Assembly (NCBI GenBank): GCA_030374765.1
Contig: JARGXX010000111.1
Location: forward strand, 1,116,001 to 1,180,000
Direction of reading: 5' to 3'
Length of the DNA: 64,000 nucleotides
DNA from: Agarophyton chilense
Taxonomy: Eukaryota > Rhodophyta > Florideophyceae > Gracilariales > Gracilariaceae
The translations under genes and the position numbers were made by a program. The notes under the pieces were generated by a model that did not search any database, had not been told where the DNA came from, and was given only the letters and a program-made list of their open reading frames with translations. This document shows positions 11,883 through 24,009 of this stretch, piece by piece. Each line of letters begins with the position of its first letter. The first letter of the stretch is position 1.

Positions 11883-12769
11883 TGTAGGACAATGCCCTTC
11901 AAGGGGGTTTCTTCGCAGAACTTAGAGAGTTCGCTCGCTTGAGGACTAGCTTGGTCTATGACAAACTATACCTCTATTGCGTGCTGACGGCCGGTTAGGA
12001 CCAGAAGTGCACACTGGTGGAACACGTGGACGGCACGGATGCCAACGCTCGAGTGCGAGGCGTGCCACATGTGGCCCGGATTCTACCTAATGGTTAGTAT
12101 TTTCTACTAATTTTTAGTATTTATTTAGCTACGCTATCGCTATTTAGTGTCTGTTTTTCGGGCGCGCGCCCACTGTCAGGGGCCGCGCGCCAGACTACTA
12201 AGGAGGTTGAGCACTGCTCCCCAGTAAACACCCTCTCGGGTGAGACCAAGGAGGGAGTCTTGGCTCTGAACTTTTCGCCTTCGGCGCGTCTTCACCGCAT
12301 ACTGCGTGAGCGCCCGTGGCACGTTATTTCATCCACCCCTCTGTCAACTAGAGTGCTACCACCACCGTGGGTTCATATTTAATCGCCGACACTTGTCGTA
12401 GTCTCGCCCCTGTATACGGTTTCGCCCCCGTTTCCTCTTGTTCTCCTTTTTGGCTCTCGTGAGTGGCCGCCTCACTCACCTCGCTCGTTCACCTCATACG
12501 AGTGTTTCCTCGCTCCTTTTCCGACAATCGCCGTGATACCGCCCCGCCTAGGATTGATCACACCCCGGACTGTGCCGTGCTCACCTAAACACTCTAGGTA
12601 TATCCCGCCGGATTGGCCTCGGTCTTACACCCGACTCCGTCCTGCCTTTCCAGAGTAGCTCTGTTTCTGTGCTCCGCTGGGACGCGTCTCCTCCGCCTGA
12701 GGCGTGTCTCTCAAAAGAGGAAGAGCCCGACCATCTTCGTGGTATCTCCGCTCCAAGCGTTGTCCTACA
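11883..12769 (+). repeat. 3' LTR of Element 1
   Basis: Direct repeat of 1685-2569, about 95% identical by eye. It begins TGTAGGACAATG and ends TGTCCTACA, immediately followed by the target duplication GCAGC. Confidence 0.92.
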
Positions 12770-14800
12770 GCAGCAAATACCGTTTGGAACGTAATAAACT
12801 CGAGCGCAGTGAAACGCGTTTGATCTCTAAGTGTTCTCTGAAATATGCAAGGAAGTTCGTATCTTTGTACCCATCAAGGTCGAGTGATACCTATTCAAGC
12901 ATTTTTCTGACGAACTCCGAACTAGTTTCCCACTCTTCATCCAAAGAGTGGTAGAGAAGGTTGTCTCCCTATTATAGCCGGAAATCGCCGAACGGGATTC
13001 ATAGGAAACTCGCATGGATGGCCTCCTAGGCGCCTTCGAGCAGCTTTCTCCCACAAAAGTGATTTTGACCCAAGCCAATGAAACACCCAAGTTTGCCGAT
13101 GGTAAGCGACTGATCAAGAATAAACAGCAGCCAGGAGATAGCTCTAATGGTCGTGAATCTTCCAGCAGCTGCATCTCAGGGAGATCCGTACGGAGATTGG
13201 GACAATTATTCTGAAGACATGAGAAACAATCGAGATCATGTAGGCCTAACCCTCCGATTCTGGTCGCAAAAGCCGTGCGCGGAAAAGTTGCAGACGCCAC
13301 AAGAGGCATAAATCTTCCGATTCGGACTCTGAATCTGGCCCTACACTGTCTTGGGACGCAGATTTCCGAGTGTACAGGAACGCTGACTTGCGAAGTGGTG
13401 CACATGGCCAATTGGAACGGTATCGTTCCTGCTGCATTAATTCAGCGCTTACGCGTATCAAGAAAATGAACGGTCGATTCTCCTAAGTGGTAAATTACCG
13501 CACGTAACGCCTGGCTAGTAGGTCAGATCCTTTCAATACCCGCAAGGCTGAGAAAACCCCACGCTTCCGGAAGAACTTGAATATCCAAGTGAAGGAACAT
13601 TCATTCTCTGGATAAAATACGATGTCGATTCTGAACTTCCTTCAGCGGTTTAAGACCGCATTCAACCAGAACGAAATAACTGAAGCGGCAGCGCTCTGGT
13701 GTTTCTAGTTGTTCCTTAATAGTACAGCTCACGCGCTCGTTCGATCCTGGATTCTGGGGGTGTCTAGCGCTGTATACATACCGAGCCGCAAATACCTCAC
13801 TATCAATGCTGAAGTGATCAACTTCTTGTTGATTACGGACGCAACCGATGAAATCATCAACGGTGCATACGCTGAGGTCACCTTTAACCGGCAGTCGTCG
13901 TGCATGACCGAAACAAGATACTCCCAGAAATCTTCGACGAAGGCAATACGGTGCGGTTGTGTTTTTTCCGATCGGCATCTAAAGTCTGTCTCGGTCGAGG
14001 GGATTTTCCTTGTTATCCAGTCCAAGGTGCGAAATCAGCTTAAGACGCACCCCGCCAACGATTGCGACGCATTCGGAAGGTACGCTGAATCGTAAGGTGG
14101 TACTCACCGCATGTCAAGGGGACAATCAGTGCAGATCGACCCCATTGATGCAACTTCTCGGCATTCCTCTCAAAGGTCGGTGCTAAGCGTCAAAAGTCCC
14201 CCCATGCAAACTATACCGAGTGGGATAGTGACGAACACGTGCTCTCCAATTCCCAGGGTCGGTACCTCCCGTCTATCCCAACGACGCTCATAGCGTCGAA
14301 AACTTCCCTCCATGCCGGCTAGTCTCCATTCAGTCACTCACCCCGGTATTTCAGCCTGCTCGCAGCACGTACGGAATGCTGAACAGTTTCTTGATAAACT
14401 ATGACGGCTTTTTCTCTCACGCAAACCGAACCACTGCCGGATGCTCCCTGCGGAAATCCGTTCGGCTTTGTTGAAGACCCGTTAGCTTCCCTATGTCTAG
14501 TGTCGTGATGATATTTTCTACTGTCTTTGGCTCGCTGGTCTAAACGGAAACGAACCAAAACCCGATCGGGAAAATGTAAATGGCAAGGTACCGATGAATC
14601 CGAAGAATGGAGTGAAAGGCACTCAGTCTGTTCTCATGGCTAAGAAACACCAATTGGATTCGGAAAACGAACAAGAATATTTGTAAAGGCGCACAGACCT
14701 TCGGGAACGGAGCGCTTCGCAGATCTGGGCGGCAAGAATTCAAAAACCAGCTGTGAATACCTCAACCCGGATTTAACTGTAGATAAATAGCGTTCATATG

Positions 14801-15243
14801 TGTAACGCAATGACTGTTGGGTCAGCGTACGGGTCTCGACCGGTGGTAGCGTGGTAGAGCGGGTCCTAAGTTTCGAATCCTTGACGGTGGCACTCCCAGC
14901 GTACTTGGTGCAATGGACTGGCGTATACTGCAAAGTCCTACAGTGTGGAGCTACGGAAACGATGGCTTGAAGACCAAAGGGTAGAATTAATATACCAAAT
15001 GTTATTTAGTATCCTAACGGTGCCTACCGTACTCTAAGGGAGAAGCGTCACTGGAGCCAAGTAAATAGTACTGGCGAGGTGCTGAGATCTCCCGTGCACT
15101 GTAATGCTAATCTATTTCACTAATTAAAAAAAATTAATAATCTACATGAGTCCACCTGAAGTCGGCCCGTCCACGTGTCGCCTGGAAGAGACCTCAGGGC
15201 TTGGTGGCTTACAGAGCTCAACCGTTATCATCCCTCCTTCACA
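14801..15243 (+). repeat. Solo LTR, family X, copy 1
   Basis: A 443-bp unit beginning TGTAACGCAATGAC and ending CTCCTTCACA, flanked by a perfect 5-bp duplication ATATG (14796-14800 and 15244-15248). A second copy at 35779-36848 has the same ends and its own duplication. TG...CA ends, 5-bp duplication and lack of internal genes identify solo LTRs left by recombination. It interrupts Element D between its gag and protease parts. Confidence 0.88.
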
Positions 15244-15309
15244 ATATGACCCGAAAGGCCTCCTGAAAAGCGTAATCTATAAAATCTGTCACTCCTGTGG
15301 TTTGAATAC

Positions 15310-15620
15310 TACTGTCATGTATCACCTCACGGGTATGCTCGAAGCGAAGGCGGGACTGAACCTCATTTACGAGCGTCATCTTCCACCGCAATGGAAGTCC
15401 AACCTGCTTGGGCGTTCGGTACCAAACATCAAGGACGCGTCTCGGAACCGTATGGACACTATTTGTATCCTACTCTTTCAAGTCCAAGTAGCTGATCTCT
15501 GTGCCCAAATACCGTTTCTATTAGACACAAACCTGGCCGCCAGGTGCCTATTTAGCATGTTCTCCATAAACCGCTATGTTCTGGGAATCATTCGACCGAA
15601 ACGGAAAGCCCTCTAGCATC
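15310..15620 (+). other. Protease region of Element D (fossil)
   Basis: The segment reading AGLNLIYERHLPP and then VPNIKDASRN matches the region just after the protease active site in Elements 1 and 2 (AGLNFV; VPDIRDANKN-like). It lies just right of the family-X solo LTR. Decayed. Confidence 0.55.
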
Positions 15621-16329
15621 CATTTCGACCTATTGTCTTTCTATCATATAACTATGGTACATCCACAGCGGTTCGTCAACGTATGACACAACCGACTACT
15701 GCTCGGCACATCCCCTCCAACAAGGTGCGAGTCGCTTGCCACACGGTAAATCCACTGATGTTGAAAGAGCGCGTTCTGATAGCCACTAAGACCTTCGGAC
15801 TTTCTTTTATTCAGTCTTATCATCGTACGGGCCGACAAGAGCTTTTCTTCTTTCGAACGGTGTGATGGAACCCCAATCGGATGGCCCTTTTCACGTTCAA
15901 GTATCTAATTTCTCCGACCATGCAGTATGTCTGTAAAAGCTTTCCATTATCGATGAAGCGGTACCATCTCCCTTCACACTCATTACATTCCGAAAGCGGT
16001 CGCTTATATGCACTGACGCTGAAAACGGAGGCATCGATGCCCCGAATTCTCAATCGGAGAATAATTCCGAGCCGACGAACGGAGGAGAAGCCAATACAGC
16101 CAATACCAAAGACTGGACCGCTAAAGTCCAGTTATCCCCAAAATATGAAGCCGAGCAGGATAAGGTCATAGAGATGCTAAAACCGTTTCAGGGAATGTGA
16201 AGGGGCACGTAGGCTGAGTGGCAACGTCTGTACACCGCGTCTAGCTCGACCAGGGCATAAAGCTCATCTGCCTGGTGCCATATCGAGCGGGACACCCGTG
16301 CCGCGGGAATTAACGATCCGAAGTAGTGA

Positions 16330-17460
16330 AGCATCTACATGCAGTTGTCATACATTCGTCTGCGCCAGAATGGGTCAGCCTAGCGGTATTTGCACAGATG
16401 GAGGACAGTATTTCACGGTTCCGCATAGACTACCGTCACCTTTTTGCCGTTCCCGTTGGAAATAAATACACCCTCTGGCGCATGGAAGAGTGTATCGACT
16501 CACTTTGGGATACATAGATTAAAAATATTCTGGATGCTAATAGCGGCTACTGGGAAGTCGAGATCGACAAAGCCAACAAGGATAAAACGATTTTTTTACG
16601 TCGCACAGGGCCTTTTACAGGTACGTAAGAATGCTGTTCGAGATTAAAAATGTGTCAGAGCCATTCAAACGAGCACCGAACATTATTATTTCTTGGTCAT
16701 AGATGCATCGGGCCCTGTTGTACCTGGTTGACGCCATTATGTTATCCATTACGGTTGAAGAGCATTCCCAGCTTGTGGAATCTTTTTCAGCTTTGTGAGG
16801 GTCTGCCAGTGTTACTCCTTGTTTAAATGACTTGCCACTTCTTTCGTAACAACGTCGACTATTCAGTTCATGCCATTCCCCTGAGAAATTTTGGCAATAT
16901 CCACTAAGGCGTGCAAACGCAGTCAGCGAAGCGAAGTATCCTACCAAAACACGGAGCTCCATTGGTTTATGGGCGTCTGTAACGTGTTCTGATGGTTTTA
17001 CCGAAATGTTTTTGCATTTAGGCTCCCATGAACCACAAGTTGGACAAAAAACAGCCTACTGACTTCGAAACTCTGGTCAATTCTAAATTCAAAGCCATCG
17101 ATGAGCTCCGGTAGGGGTTAATTCCATCGCCAATATTGGATATTCCTCAAAGAAACTTTCCATACGTCTTCGATAATGAAGCCTGAAATGTCTAGGTCGG
17201 TTGCGCTCTCCTTCAGAAGCAGCCAGATCTTGACTTACTACTGGTCGGATACTGGAGCCTTACGCTTAATAAGCTGAAGCGGGACTACACGACCCCTTTC
17301 CAAAAATGCATTGCCGTTTTCTGGGCCATTGTTTCCTTGCGGACATATCTGGAGGCAAAATATTTCACAATTCCCTCGGATCATCATGTGGTACTGTGGA
17401 TTCTTAATATGGCAGACACACCCAGACGAATTGCTCAGTAAAGACTTCGTCTGATGTAGT
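16330..17460 (+). other. Reverse transcriptase and RNase H remnants of Element D
   Basis: FRIDYRHLFAVPV and MEECIDSLWDT near 16410-16510 correspond to FCIDYRKLNAVTV and MEECIDSLGEA of Element 2. RNase H-like remnants follow near 17180-17440. The orientation is plus, the same as Element 1. Heavily decayed. Confidence 0.65.
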
Positions 17461-18813
17461 TAGTACGACTCCGATATCGTCCATCGCCTAAGAATCAAAC
17501 ACCAATCTGCAGATGCCCTGTCACGCTTCCGTATGGAAGGACACGACATAAGCCCGTTGGACGAAGAAGTTCCCTGCTTCACAGTGACAGAAGAGGAAAG
17601 CCCCGATACTGAAATAGTGTCAACAGCCACTATAGACGGACAGACCCATACCGAGATGGCACTGGCCTGGTCACGACCAAAATGAGACGCCTCTCCTGTC
17701 ACCAAAAATTTCACCATTCTCCCCCAGGAAGCGAATATTACAACGATAGCGGTGGCAGAGCTGATGCTTACCCAAACTCAAGATGCCTTCTGCAACGCCG
17801 TACCGAAAACCATCTAGGACTGCTTTTCTGCGTTTCATATCACCCGAAACTGTATTCTGAGACGTCGTGCTCGCTTTGATGGCTCCCTCCAGAAAGTGAT
17901 CCTGAGCTACCTCCGATCTTGGATACTCTATCTAGCACACTACCGACCCCTCATGGGTTACCATTGCGCCATTTCGATGTACAAAACCTTGCAGCGAGAC
18001 TTCTATTCGCCCATCAAGGAAAATTAACTGTTCGAAATCGTCCGGGACTGCAGTTCATAAGCCCAAGAGCTGGGAATCTAAAATCGGTCAAATCCATATC
18101 TTAAGCTTTTCCCCACACCGGGACACCTGTTTTTCGTCAGGATGGACAATTTGCCCTTCCTGTTTCTGAAGGATACCACCTTGCCACTGGATCCAGCCAT
18201 CCAGACATAACTGAAAACGGTTCAGATGTAGCGGACTGCGTTGAAGCTACTCAAGGCCACACTCCAGATCCCTCGGCACAAGCTCAGTGCTACAAAAAAC
18301 CGATGGAAAGCGGGCTTCGATAAATCCGTATGGTGCACACCACAATTGTAAGGTAAGGACCAGGTCTTCGTCGACCGTTCCAATTACCACTCAAAAGGCG
18401 AGGACTTTACCGACCAGAACGTTAAGCACGAGAAGCTATTATCAAAGATGGCTGAACCTTTAGAAGTCGTTTCCAATATTAAAGGGAAATACAGCATCAA
18501 AATATGGTCAGCATTCATCATGTTACTAAAAAACAACGACCTCAGGTTTGCTCCGCCCACGTCTTCCAATCCCGCATGACTTCCACCTTTTCTGAGCCAT
18601 ACGGTCGTGCTCTTGGTCCGGCCGTTCAGTCACAAACTGAAGACCGCTCTCAATTACTTTCCAGCTGCACAACTCAATCTAGCTCCGTAACCACCAGGCT
18701 TCAAAGCACCCCGGCGGTTGTAGAACGAGTAATTGAAAACAATTATACTCCTTACGGCATGTTGTAATGCATCGTGTGTCATGGCTACACTCGCGCTATC
18801 GACACTGACGAAC

Positions 18814-20683
18814 TTTCTTATCTGCTCTAACGGAAAAAGCAGACACCTGCGACAGCATTTGGACTGCCGATAAAGGTGCTTGCAGCAAAGGAAAAAGCGA
18901 TTGATAGAGCTACAACACTAGTTAGATAGAAGATGGAGGTCGATAAGCCTTACTCGCTAAAAAAAGATGGTTGATAGACTACTGTCGTTTGCAAACGGAC
19001 AACTACTTGTTGTAGCTTGTCCTGATCTCCGGTTAAGGAATCCTGGACAAGGAACAAGTCAGTTGTAAACCCGTTGTCCTCACCTTTAATATGGAGTTGG
19101 TCGTCACCTATCTACCATATGTACTGTGCGCAGAGGTGAGGACCACAAATTAGTATCTAGATATGACACTTGGTTAGCCAATTTGCCCGTCTACAGTATA
19201 GGGTAATCGACGCTACTGGGATTCCGTCTGCGAAGGGTAGACTTGCCTTCCACGTGGCTACCCACTACATGCGCCGTTGCAAGCCAGCTTGCACGTGAAA
19301 CATACAACCTCTGCGGGACGTCGCTCATAAGTCAATCCATTCCGCCACAGCCTTATAAAGTCTATTTCAAAATCATAACCCTTGCGCAATATTTTCCAAA
19401 AATCGACGTTTTGGCTACAGTAAAACTAACAAAATCAGTGTGAAAAAAAATTGGAATTAAAAATACTGTTTCAAAAACATAATCTTTAATACATTTTTTT
19501 ATTCTAACGCGAGTTCAGTAGTTTATTTTTCTTCTTTAGCCTATACAACACTTATAAAACGCGTTGGCATTGATTTTATAAAACATTTGATAGCATTACA
19601 GTCAATCTTTTCCCAGCAATCTTTGATACAGTTTTTTTAAATCAAAAACTGTATCAAAATGCCTTTTTTGCCCATAAACCATTCGATCCAACAATTCCCA
19701 AATGTTTACGATAGGATTGAGATCAGGAGAGCGCGCAAGCCCTTCCATAACCGACATATTTAGACTATTGAACCACTGTTTCATAGAACTAGACATATGC
19801 ACAGGTGAATTATCTTGCTGAAAATGATTTCTTCTCCCTGCATACAGTATGCAAAAGGTAGTAGATAGTTTTCTAGAACCTCAGCATACTTCTCAGAGTT
19901 CATAGTAGTTTCAAAACCATATCTGTTGCTTGCTTCTTTCGTAGAAATTCCAGCCCAGAGCATTACTGATGCGCCTCCTGAATTCTGAATCAAAAATTCT
20001 TTCTTTCCTTTTCGTAGATCATGCCAATAAAATTTAGACCAATCTGGACCACCAAGGTTTTCATTTTGCTTTCCAATAAACCTTTTGAAAACATCATTCT
20101 ACACGCTGTTTTTGTGATTATCTTTAAAAAAATTCTTCATTTTTTTGTACTTGAACAAATTTTAACGGTTAACTAAAGATTATAAAGTAGATCTTGATAA
20201 AGGCTAATTTAAATGTTCAAAAATGTTTACGCAAAATGAATTGTTTTTGGGATAGTTTTTGCTTAATTTCAAGCTTATTGATCGCGAAAATCGATGTAGA
20301 ATGGCTATTTTAACGGTTTGTACCGTATGTAGCGGGGTTTTAAATGAAGTTTCTGGTTGTTTCTGAGCTATGCTTGAGTTTTCGCGCTATATCGGCTGGA
20401 ATCTTACTTTGAGCTACTAATTCCATGATTTGCAGCTGTTCAGAACGTGTGAGAGGCACGCCACGAGCCATAATTGAGCAAATGATTGTATGAAGGATAT
20501 ACATTTGAAACAGTGTTATTGACTAAATGGTTTTTATTTGCTGTGAAATGTGCTCTGCAGTACGTGAAATTCCTTTTTGGCGCAGTTTTTGCAAAGGGAT
20601 ATCTTTTTGAAACGCACTGTATGAGCATCATCGTACTCAGGAAAAAAGGATGCATCGGCTATCCGAATGTGTTGAATACTACA
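18814..20683 (-). repeat. Solo LTR, family L2, interrupted by a Tc1/mariner copy
   Basis: Homologous to the LTRs of Element 2: it shares the module GCAGACACCTGCGACAGC near its left end and closes GAATACTACA. It is flanked by a perfect 5-bp duplication CGAAC at 18809-18813 and 20684-20688, so it is a solo LTR and not the end of a longer element. About 600 bp without the Tc1 copy (19348-20619) that sits in it. It lies within the chromodomain part of Element D, in the opposite orientation to that element. Confidence 0.85.
19348..20619 (-). mobile_element. Tc1/mariner-like DNA transposon, copy 1
   Basis: About 1.27 kb with imperfect inverted ends: CAGCCTTATAAAG at the left and, read on the minus strand, CAGTGCGTTTCAAAAAG at the right. 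TA follows the right end; the left flank is CA, so the TA duplication has decayed on that side. The minus strand carries transposase pieces: an N-terminal helix-turn-helix part (MARG.PLTRSEQLQI, near 20471 leftwards), GGASVMLWAGIS near 19970 and ARSPDLNPIVNIWELLDRM near 19660-19745, the latter containing the SPDLNPI motif typical of Tc1/mariner. The frame is broken by an early stop after about 45 codons and by at least two more interruptions. It inserted into the L2 solo LTR. Confidence 0.85.
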
Positions 20684-20688
20684 CGAAC

Positions 20689-21829
20689 CCCCGCTGCAGT
20701 TTATCCAGCTCTTTATTCACCGCTATTAGAGACGCCGTAACCTCAAGAAAAGTTGGGCGGAATAGATAAACACCACCATTCGGAGATGCGGAGAACGAGT
20801 GGCGACTCATACTGGGGAACCGACGTACCGCTCGGTAAATAGCCACGTGACCAGGCCCGCACATCTACTGTCTGCACCGTTCTCCGACCACGAAGCACGT
20901 GCAAATTGCTCGGATTGGCCCATGCACGTCGGAGAACCAACTTCTGGAAGGTTCCCACTGCTCCCGAAAACGCAAAGAGAACATAGAGGGGAACCTCGAA
21001 TTCTTTTCCTCTTCATTCTCAACTAACTCCGAACGGCGAGCATTGGGTAGCACTAGACGCCCAGTCGCTTCCCCGACTTGAGAGCCTTCTTCGACTAGAA
21101 CGGGAGAGACTTCGAAGTGCCACGCCCTCCCCCGCGGTACATCGCGTGACTTCGGCCTCGCCCGAATGCGATCGAGAACGTTCCTCTCCCGTACCGAACC
21201 ACTCCACCTCCAAATTGGAAGACTTCTGCGGAAGCCGACGCATGTTTGGCCACCGTCGTCGAAGTAGTCCCCTCCATCCCTTTGGAAGTGCACCCCGTCA
21301 CCCCCTCGACCACGCACGATACAGTAGACGGGTTCCCGCTGCCGCTGCCGGCTAAACCACCAGAAGGTTCCGAGCCTCTTTTGTGCTACCCGGCAGTAGA
21401 GGACTCCCCCACCCCGGGCGCTGCTTCCGACCTTACCGGGATGGCCCGGTTGGTGTTTGCGAAAAAACCATGCGGTGGCGCGGCGGAACTCTTGTAACAC
21501 CTTCGCAGTGTTTGCCCCCTTCTTACGGGTGGCGTCCCACTCCACCCGCTCAGACTCGGTAAGCTTATTACTCGCTGACAACGCCCCCCCCCCCCCCCCG
21601 CAGAGAATCAGTAACGACAACCCCAAGATCACCAAGGGCCCGCACGGTTTTCTCGTTCACCAGGGTCAGAAAACCTTAGTGGTCTTGACGCATGCGCATC
21701 AAATCGTTCTCTACAAAAAGACCGCACAGCGCAGTCACCTACAGATATGCGCAGGCCCATGCGCCAACGTGGCAGGGTGAGCTTCACCGAACGGCATATA
21801 TGCCCCCTTCAAAGCACTCATCTCCTCAT
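20689..21829. other. GC-rich stretch of Element D, unassigned
   Basis: Follows the right target duplication of the L2 solo LTR, so it continues Element D. Both strands have long open frames (plus 21246-21497, minus 20865-21635), which is expected from GC-rich composition. None matches a family I know. A pure C16 run sits at 21584-21599. Confidence 0.35.
21584..21599 (+). repeat. C16 homopolymer
   Basis: Sixteen consecutive C residues. The only comparable run in the window is the G23 tract at 54345-54367. Confidence 0.95.
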
Positions 21830-22920
21830 CAACCTCGGTTGTCTTCATTTTTGGTCTTGGCCTCAACAGTTTTTATCGCCTTCAAGGGTATGGAAACAGA
21901 CCTGGATGTAGGTACCGCCGCGGCCACAGTCGTCTGTATGGGGACAGGTTCGAAGTCTTGTTTCGTAAAATTCATCGGGAAGAAGTCCAGTCTCGTTTCA
22001 GACGGCCACCGCGGGAACTCCACCTTTAATCGCAGAGGGCGACCGACCAGTTTTGCTGCTATCGAGGAAGGTGGCATCGGCGAAAAGAAGTCTTCGTAGT
22101 AATTATTCCATAAGAACCCCGGCGACTTGCCCCAATCCGTCTCAAACGTGAACTGTAACATCTTCTCCGCTTTGTCGGGAGGTAATGAAGTACCGCTTAG
22201 GATGTTCTGCAACTCCATTTCGACAAAAAGGCACACCAGCTGGTACGGTATTGTATTGCCATTCATCTCCGTCCGCAGCCCGAAAGATACACTCGTCAGC
22301 TAAACGGGTAAAAAAGACCACCGCCTTATGAGCCGCTTGGAGGAATCCCATGAAGAAAAAAAGAGCCCACTCGGCATACGAGATCTTTGTCACCTTCTAT
22401 CCGAATAGATCCATCGCCGGTAGCTCGTTGGTACGGAAAGCAAAAATCGGAGACGTGAAGAGAACCAGATCCCTCGTCACGCCACGCTCTTTCAGGAAGG
22501 CGAAACAGGTATTCATACACCCGCGCGGTACTTCTTGGTCAAGTGGAAGAAATTGACGTTGTGCCACACGCAAAAGCACCCCATCAACGCGCATATCCGC
22601 GCTTTGATCGCGAAGTCGTCGCCCAACCACTTTCGAGTAAGCTAATTTATCTTTCCGCATGACGGTGCCAACATCTCCGAACCGTGCAGATTGTTACCCT
22701 TCCCCGGTAAATGCTAATCGGTGTACGCCTTCTCCGAAAGGTTCTGTAGCCGTACCTGGTACTTTTGTTCATCAGCGAACAGCACGAAGGCCATATCGCA
22801 CTTCCTTTGCGTCTTGTTCTGCTCGGTCTCAGGGATGCCCCGGAAATGATTTCACTGCTCCTACCAGACAGCCGCGCTTGTCTGCTTCGAATTGCGGCTA
22901 ACAATCTCGGCAAGCGACTT
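21830..22920 (-). other. Probable antisense accessory gene of Element D (fossil)
   Basis: Minus-strand coding potential in the place where Element 1 keeps its antisense gene. Short matches in the right order to the Element 2 protein: AHKAVVFFTRLADECIFRA against AKMAVFLLWDAYDTFRVWY, then DKAEKMLQFTFETDWGKSP against DSVHLVDLIDSVDWSRVP. Element 1 reads DKAQELIDIIGRVDWAVVP at the latter position. Similarity is weak elsewhere. Decayed; the call depends on these motifs and on position. Confidence 0.45.
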
Positions 22921-23920
22921 TCTCGCTAAAAGGCGAGCGAACCGCTGCGCGTCTAGATAATGGTCTCCGTGCTTGGCTTATTTGCCCACTAACACGGAAA
23001 AGGTTCTTCCCTCCTGGGAACAATCTGCGATCTCCGAGGACGGCGGTCTAACTCCTGTATAGGTAAGGGCACGGAACGGAAAGGGGCCGGCATCGTGCCT
23101 ATGGTCTGCCTAACCCCGCTCGCGCGGGGCGCCCTGAACTGGTGACCATAGACTGCGCTCGATAACTTCGACATCTCGAAAACGCTGTTGTGTGAAGGAC
23201 GATCGCCGCGTGGCTCGGGTGCTGCAGATAAGGAACTGGAAAGCACTTCGCACGCGCCTCCCTCCATATATAGGCAAGGATAAGTTACCTGACGGTTTCG
23301 ATCTGGCCCCCCTTTCTCCCTTTCTCCTGACAGCGGGACGGGCGAAGGCGCTGCGAATATCCAAACCACAGAGGCCTGTGTCGACTTCTGAAGGGGCACT
23401 GAAATCCTCACGGAAGGCAAAGGTTACTTCGTGGCGACCAAATGGAACGGCCGTGCAAGTTTGGAGAAGCTTTGGTCGGAACCCGAACCCATTCTACATC
23501 TGCAGGAACAGAACTCTTCAGTGGTTTGCATTCCGGTTCTAGTTGCGATCAGTCTATCCCTCTGTCGTCTGGACTTTTTTTCTCTTCGCGCTTCCTCTAC
23601 ACCGCCGCACTGAGGCGCACCGGATGCAACTTTGCACAGTTGCGAGTCATGATCTTGCGCCGTGACCACCCGCCGTTTCAGGCGTCGTTGCTCGGCGCAA
23701 TTTCGTAGCAGCCCCAACCTTTTAGTTCACGATGAACAAACTCGCAGTTTGAGGCCAAAGAGCACTTTGAGTAAGGAGATGTGTAGCATGGTAAAGACTG
23801 GGTGACTCTGAAGTTGGTGGAACAGATCGAAACACGTTGGTGGACAAGACCGCCGTGGCGTGGTAGGAGCACCAAGCGGAGGTGCGAAACACGTACAAGA
23901 GTTCCAAAGTATTGTACACA
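22921..23920. other. Unassigned GC-rich stretch
   Basis: No gene I can support. Overlapping open frames on both strands lack recognisable motifs. It may hold the 3' end or LTR of Element D, but no partner sequence for an LTR was found near 1.0-1.7 kb. Confidence 0.3.
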
Positions 23921-23928
23921 TCGATGAA

Positions 23929-23990
23929 AAGCTGGATCAGCTTTAGTAATTATTTTAATTTTTGTTAGAATAGGGAAGGAATTACAATAG
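23929..23990 (+). repeat. Second copy of the AT-rich tail seen at 950-1010
   Basis: TGGATCAGCTT, an AT-rich run, then TTAGNATAGGG occurs here and at about 954-1004, in the same orientation. This suggests two copies of one DNA-transposon end. It lies next to the 3' end of the decayed transposase on the minus strand (24010-26960). Confidence 0.45.
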
Positions 23991-24009
23991 AGCCTTTTAT
24001 GCGGTGCCT

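Larger units (their letters stand above)
1685..12769 (+). mobile_element. Element 1: Ty3/gypsy chromovirus, full length, fossil
   Basis: LTR retrotransposon of 11,085 bp with TG...CA-type LTRs at 1685-2569 and 11883-12769 and a perfect 5-bp target duplication GCAGC at 1680-1684 and 12770-12774. Order inside: candidate primer-binding site, gag, aspartic protease, reverse transcriptase, RNase H, integrase, Pro/Ser-rich spacer, chromodomain, then an antisense accessory gene and a polypurine tract. The order RT-RNaseH-integrase and the C-terminal chromodomain place it in the chromovirus branch of Ty3/gypsy. By eye the LTRs differ at about 40 to 45 of ~886 positions (about 5%), so it is neither new nor ancient. 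It is broken, with roughly six to ten breaks. Confidence 0.93.
12775..22920 (+). mobile_element. Element D: ancient decayed Ty3/gypsy chromovirus
   Basis: Host element for the Element 1 insertion. On the plus strand there are recognisable but badly eroded parts: basic/Ser-rich gag-like stretch near 13260-13350, protease-like region near 15310-15610, RT and RNase H near 16380-17450, integrase remnants near 17500-18340 and a chromodomain remnant near 18710-18813. A minus-strand stretch near 21830-22660 probably represents its antisense accessory gene. Its own LTRs were not identified, so both outer ends are uncertain and the right end is only a guess. It is heavily broken (dozens of lesions) and much older than Elements 1 and 2. 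Two solo LTRs and one Tc1 copy lie inside it. Confidence 0.7.

Noticed and set aside
18814-20683. 3' LTR of Element D
   Set aside because: Its orientation is opposite to Element D and it has its own perfect CGAAC duplication, so it is an independent solo LTR.
20865-21635. 256-codon minus-strand frame, rich in Gly, Arg and Trp
   Set aside because: GC-rich stretch with equally long frames on the plus strand; no match to the antisense accessory gene or any family. Not called as a gene.
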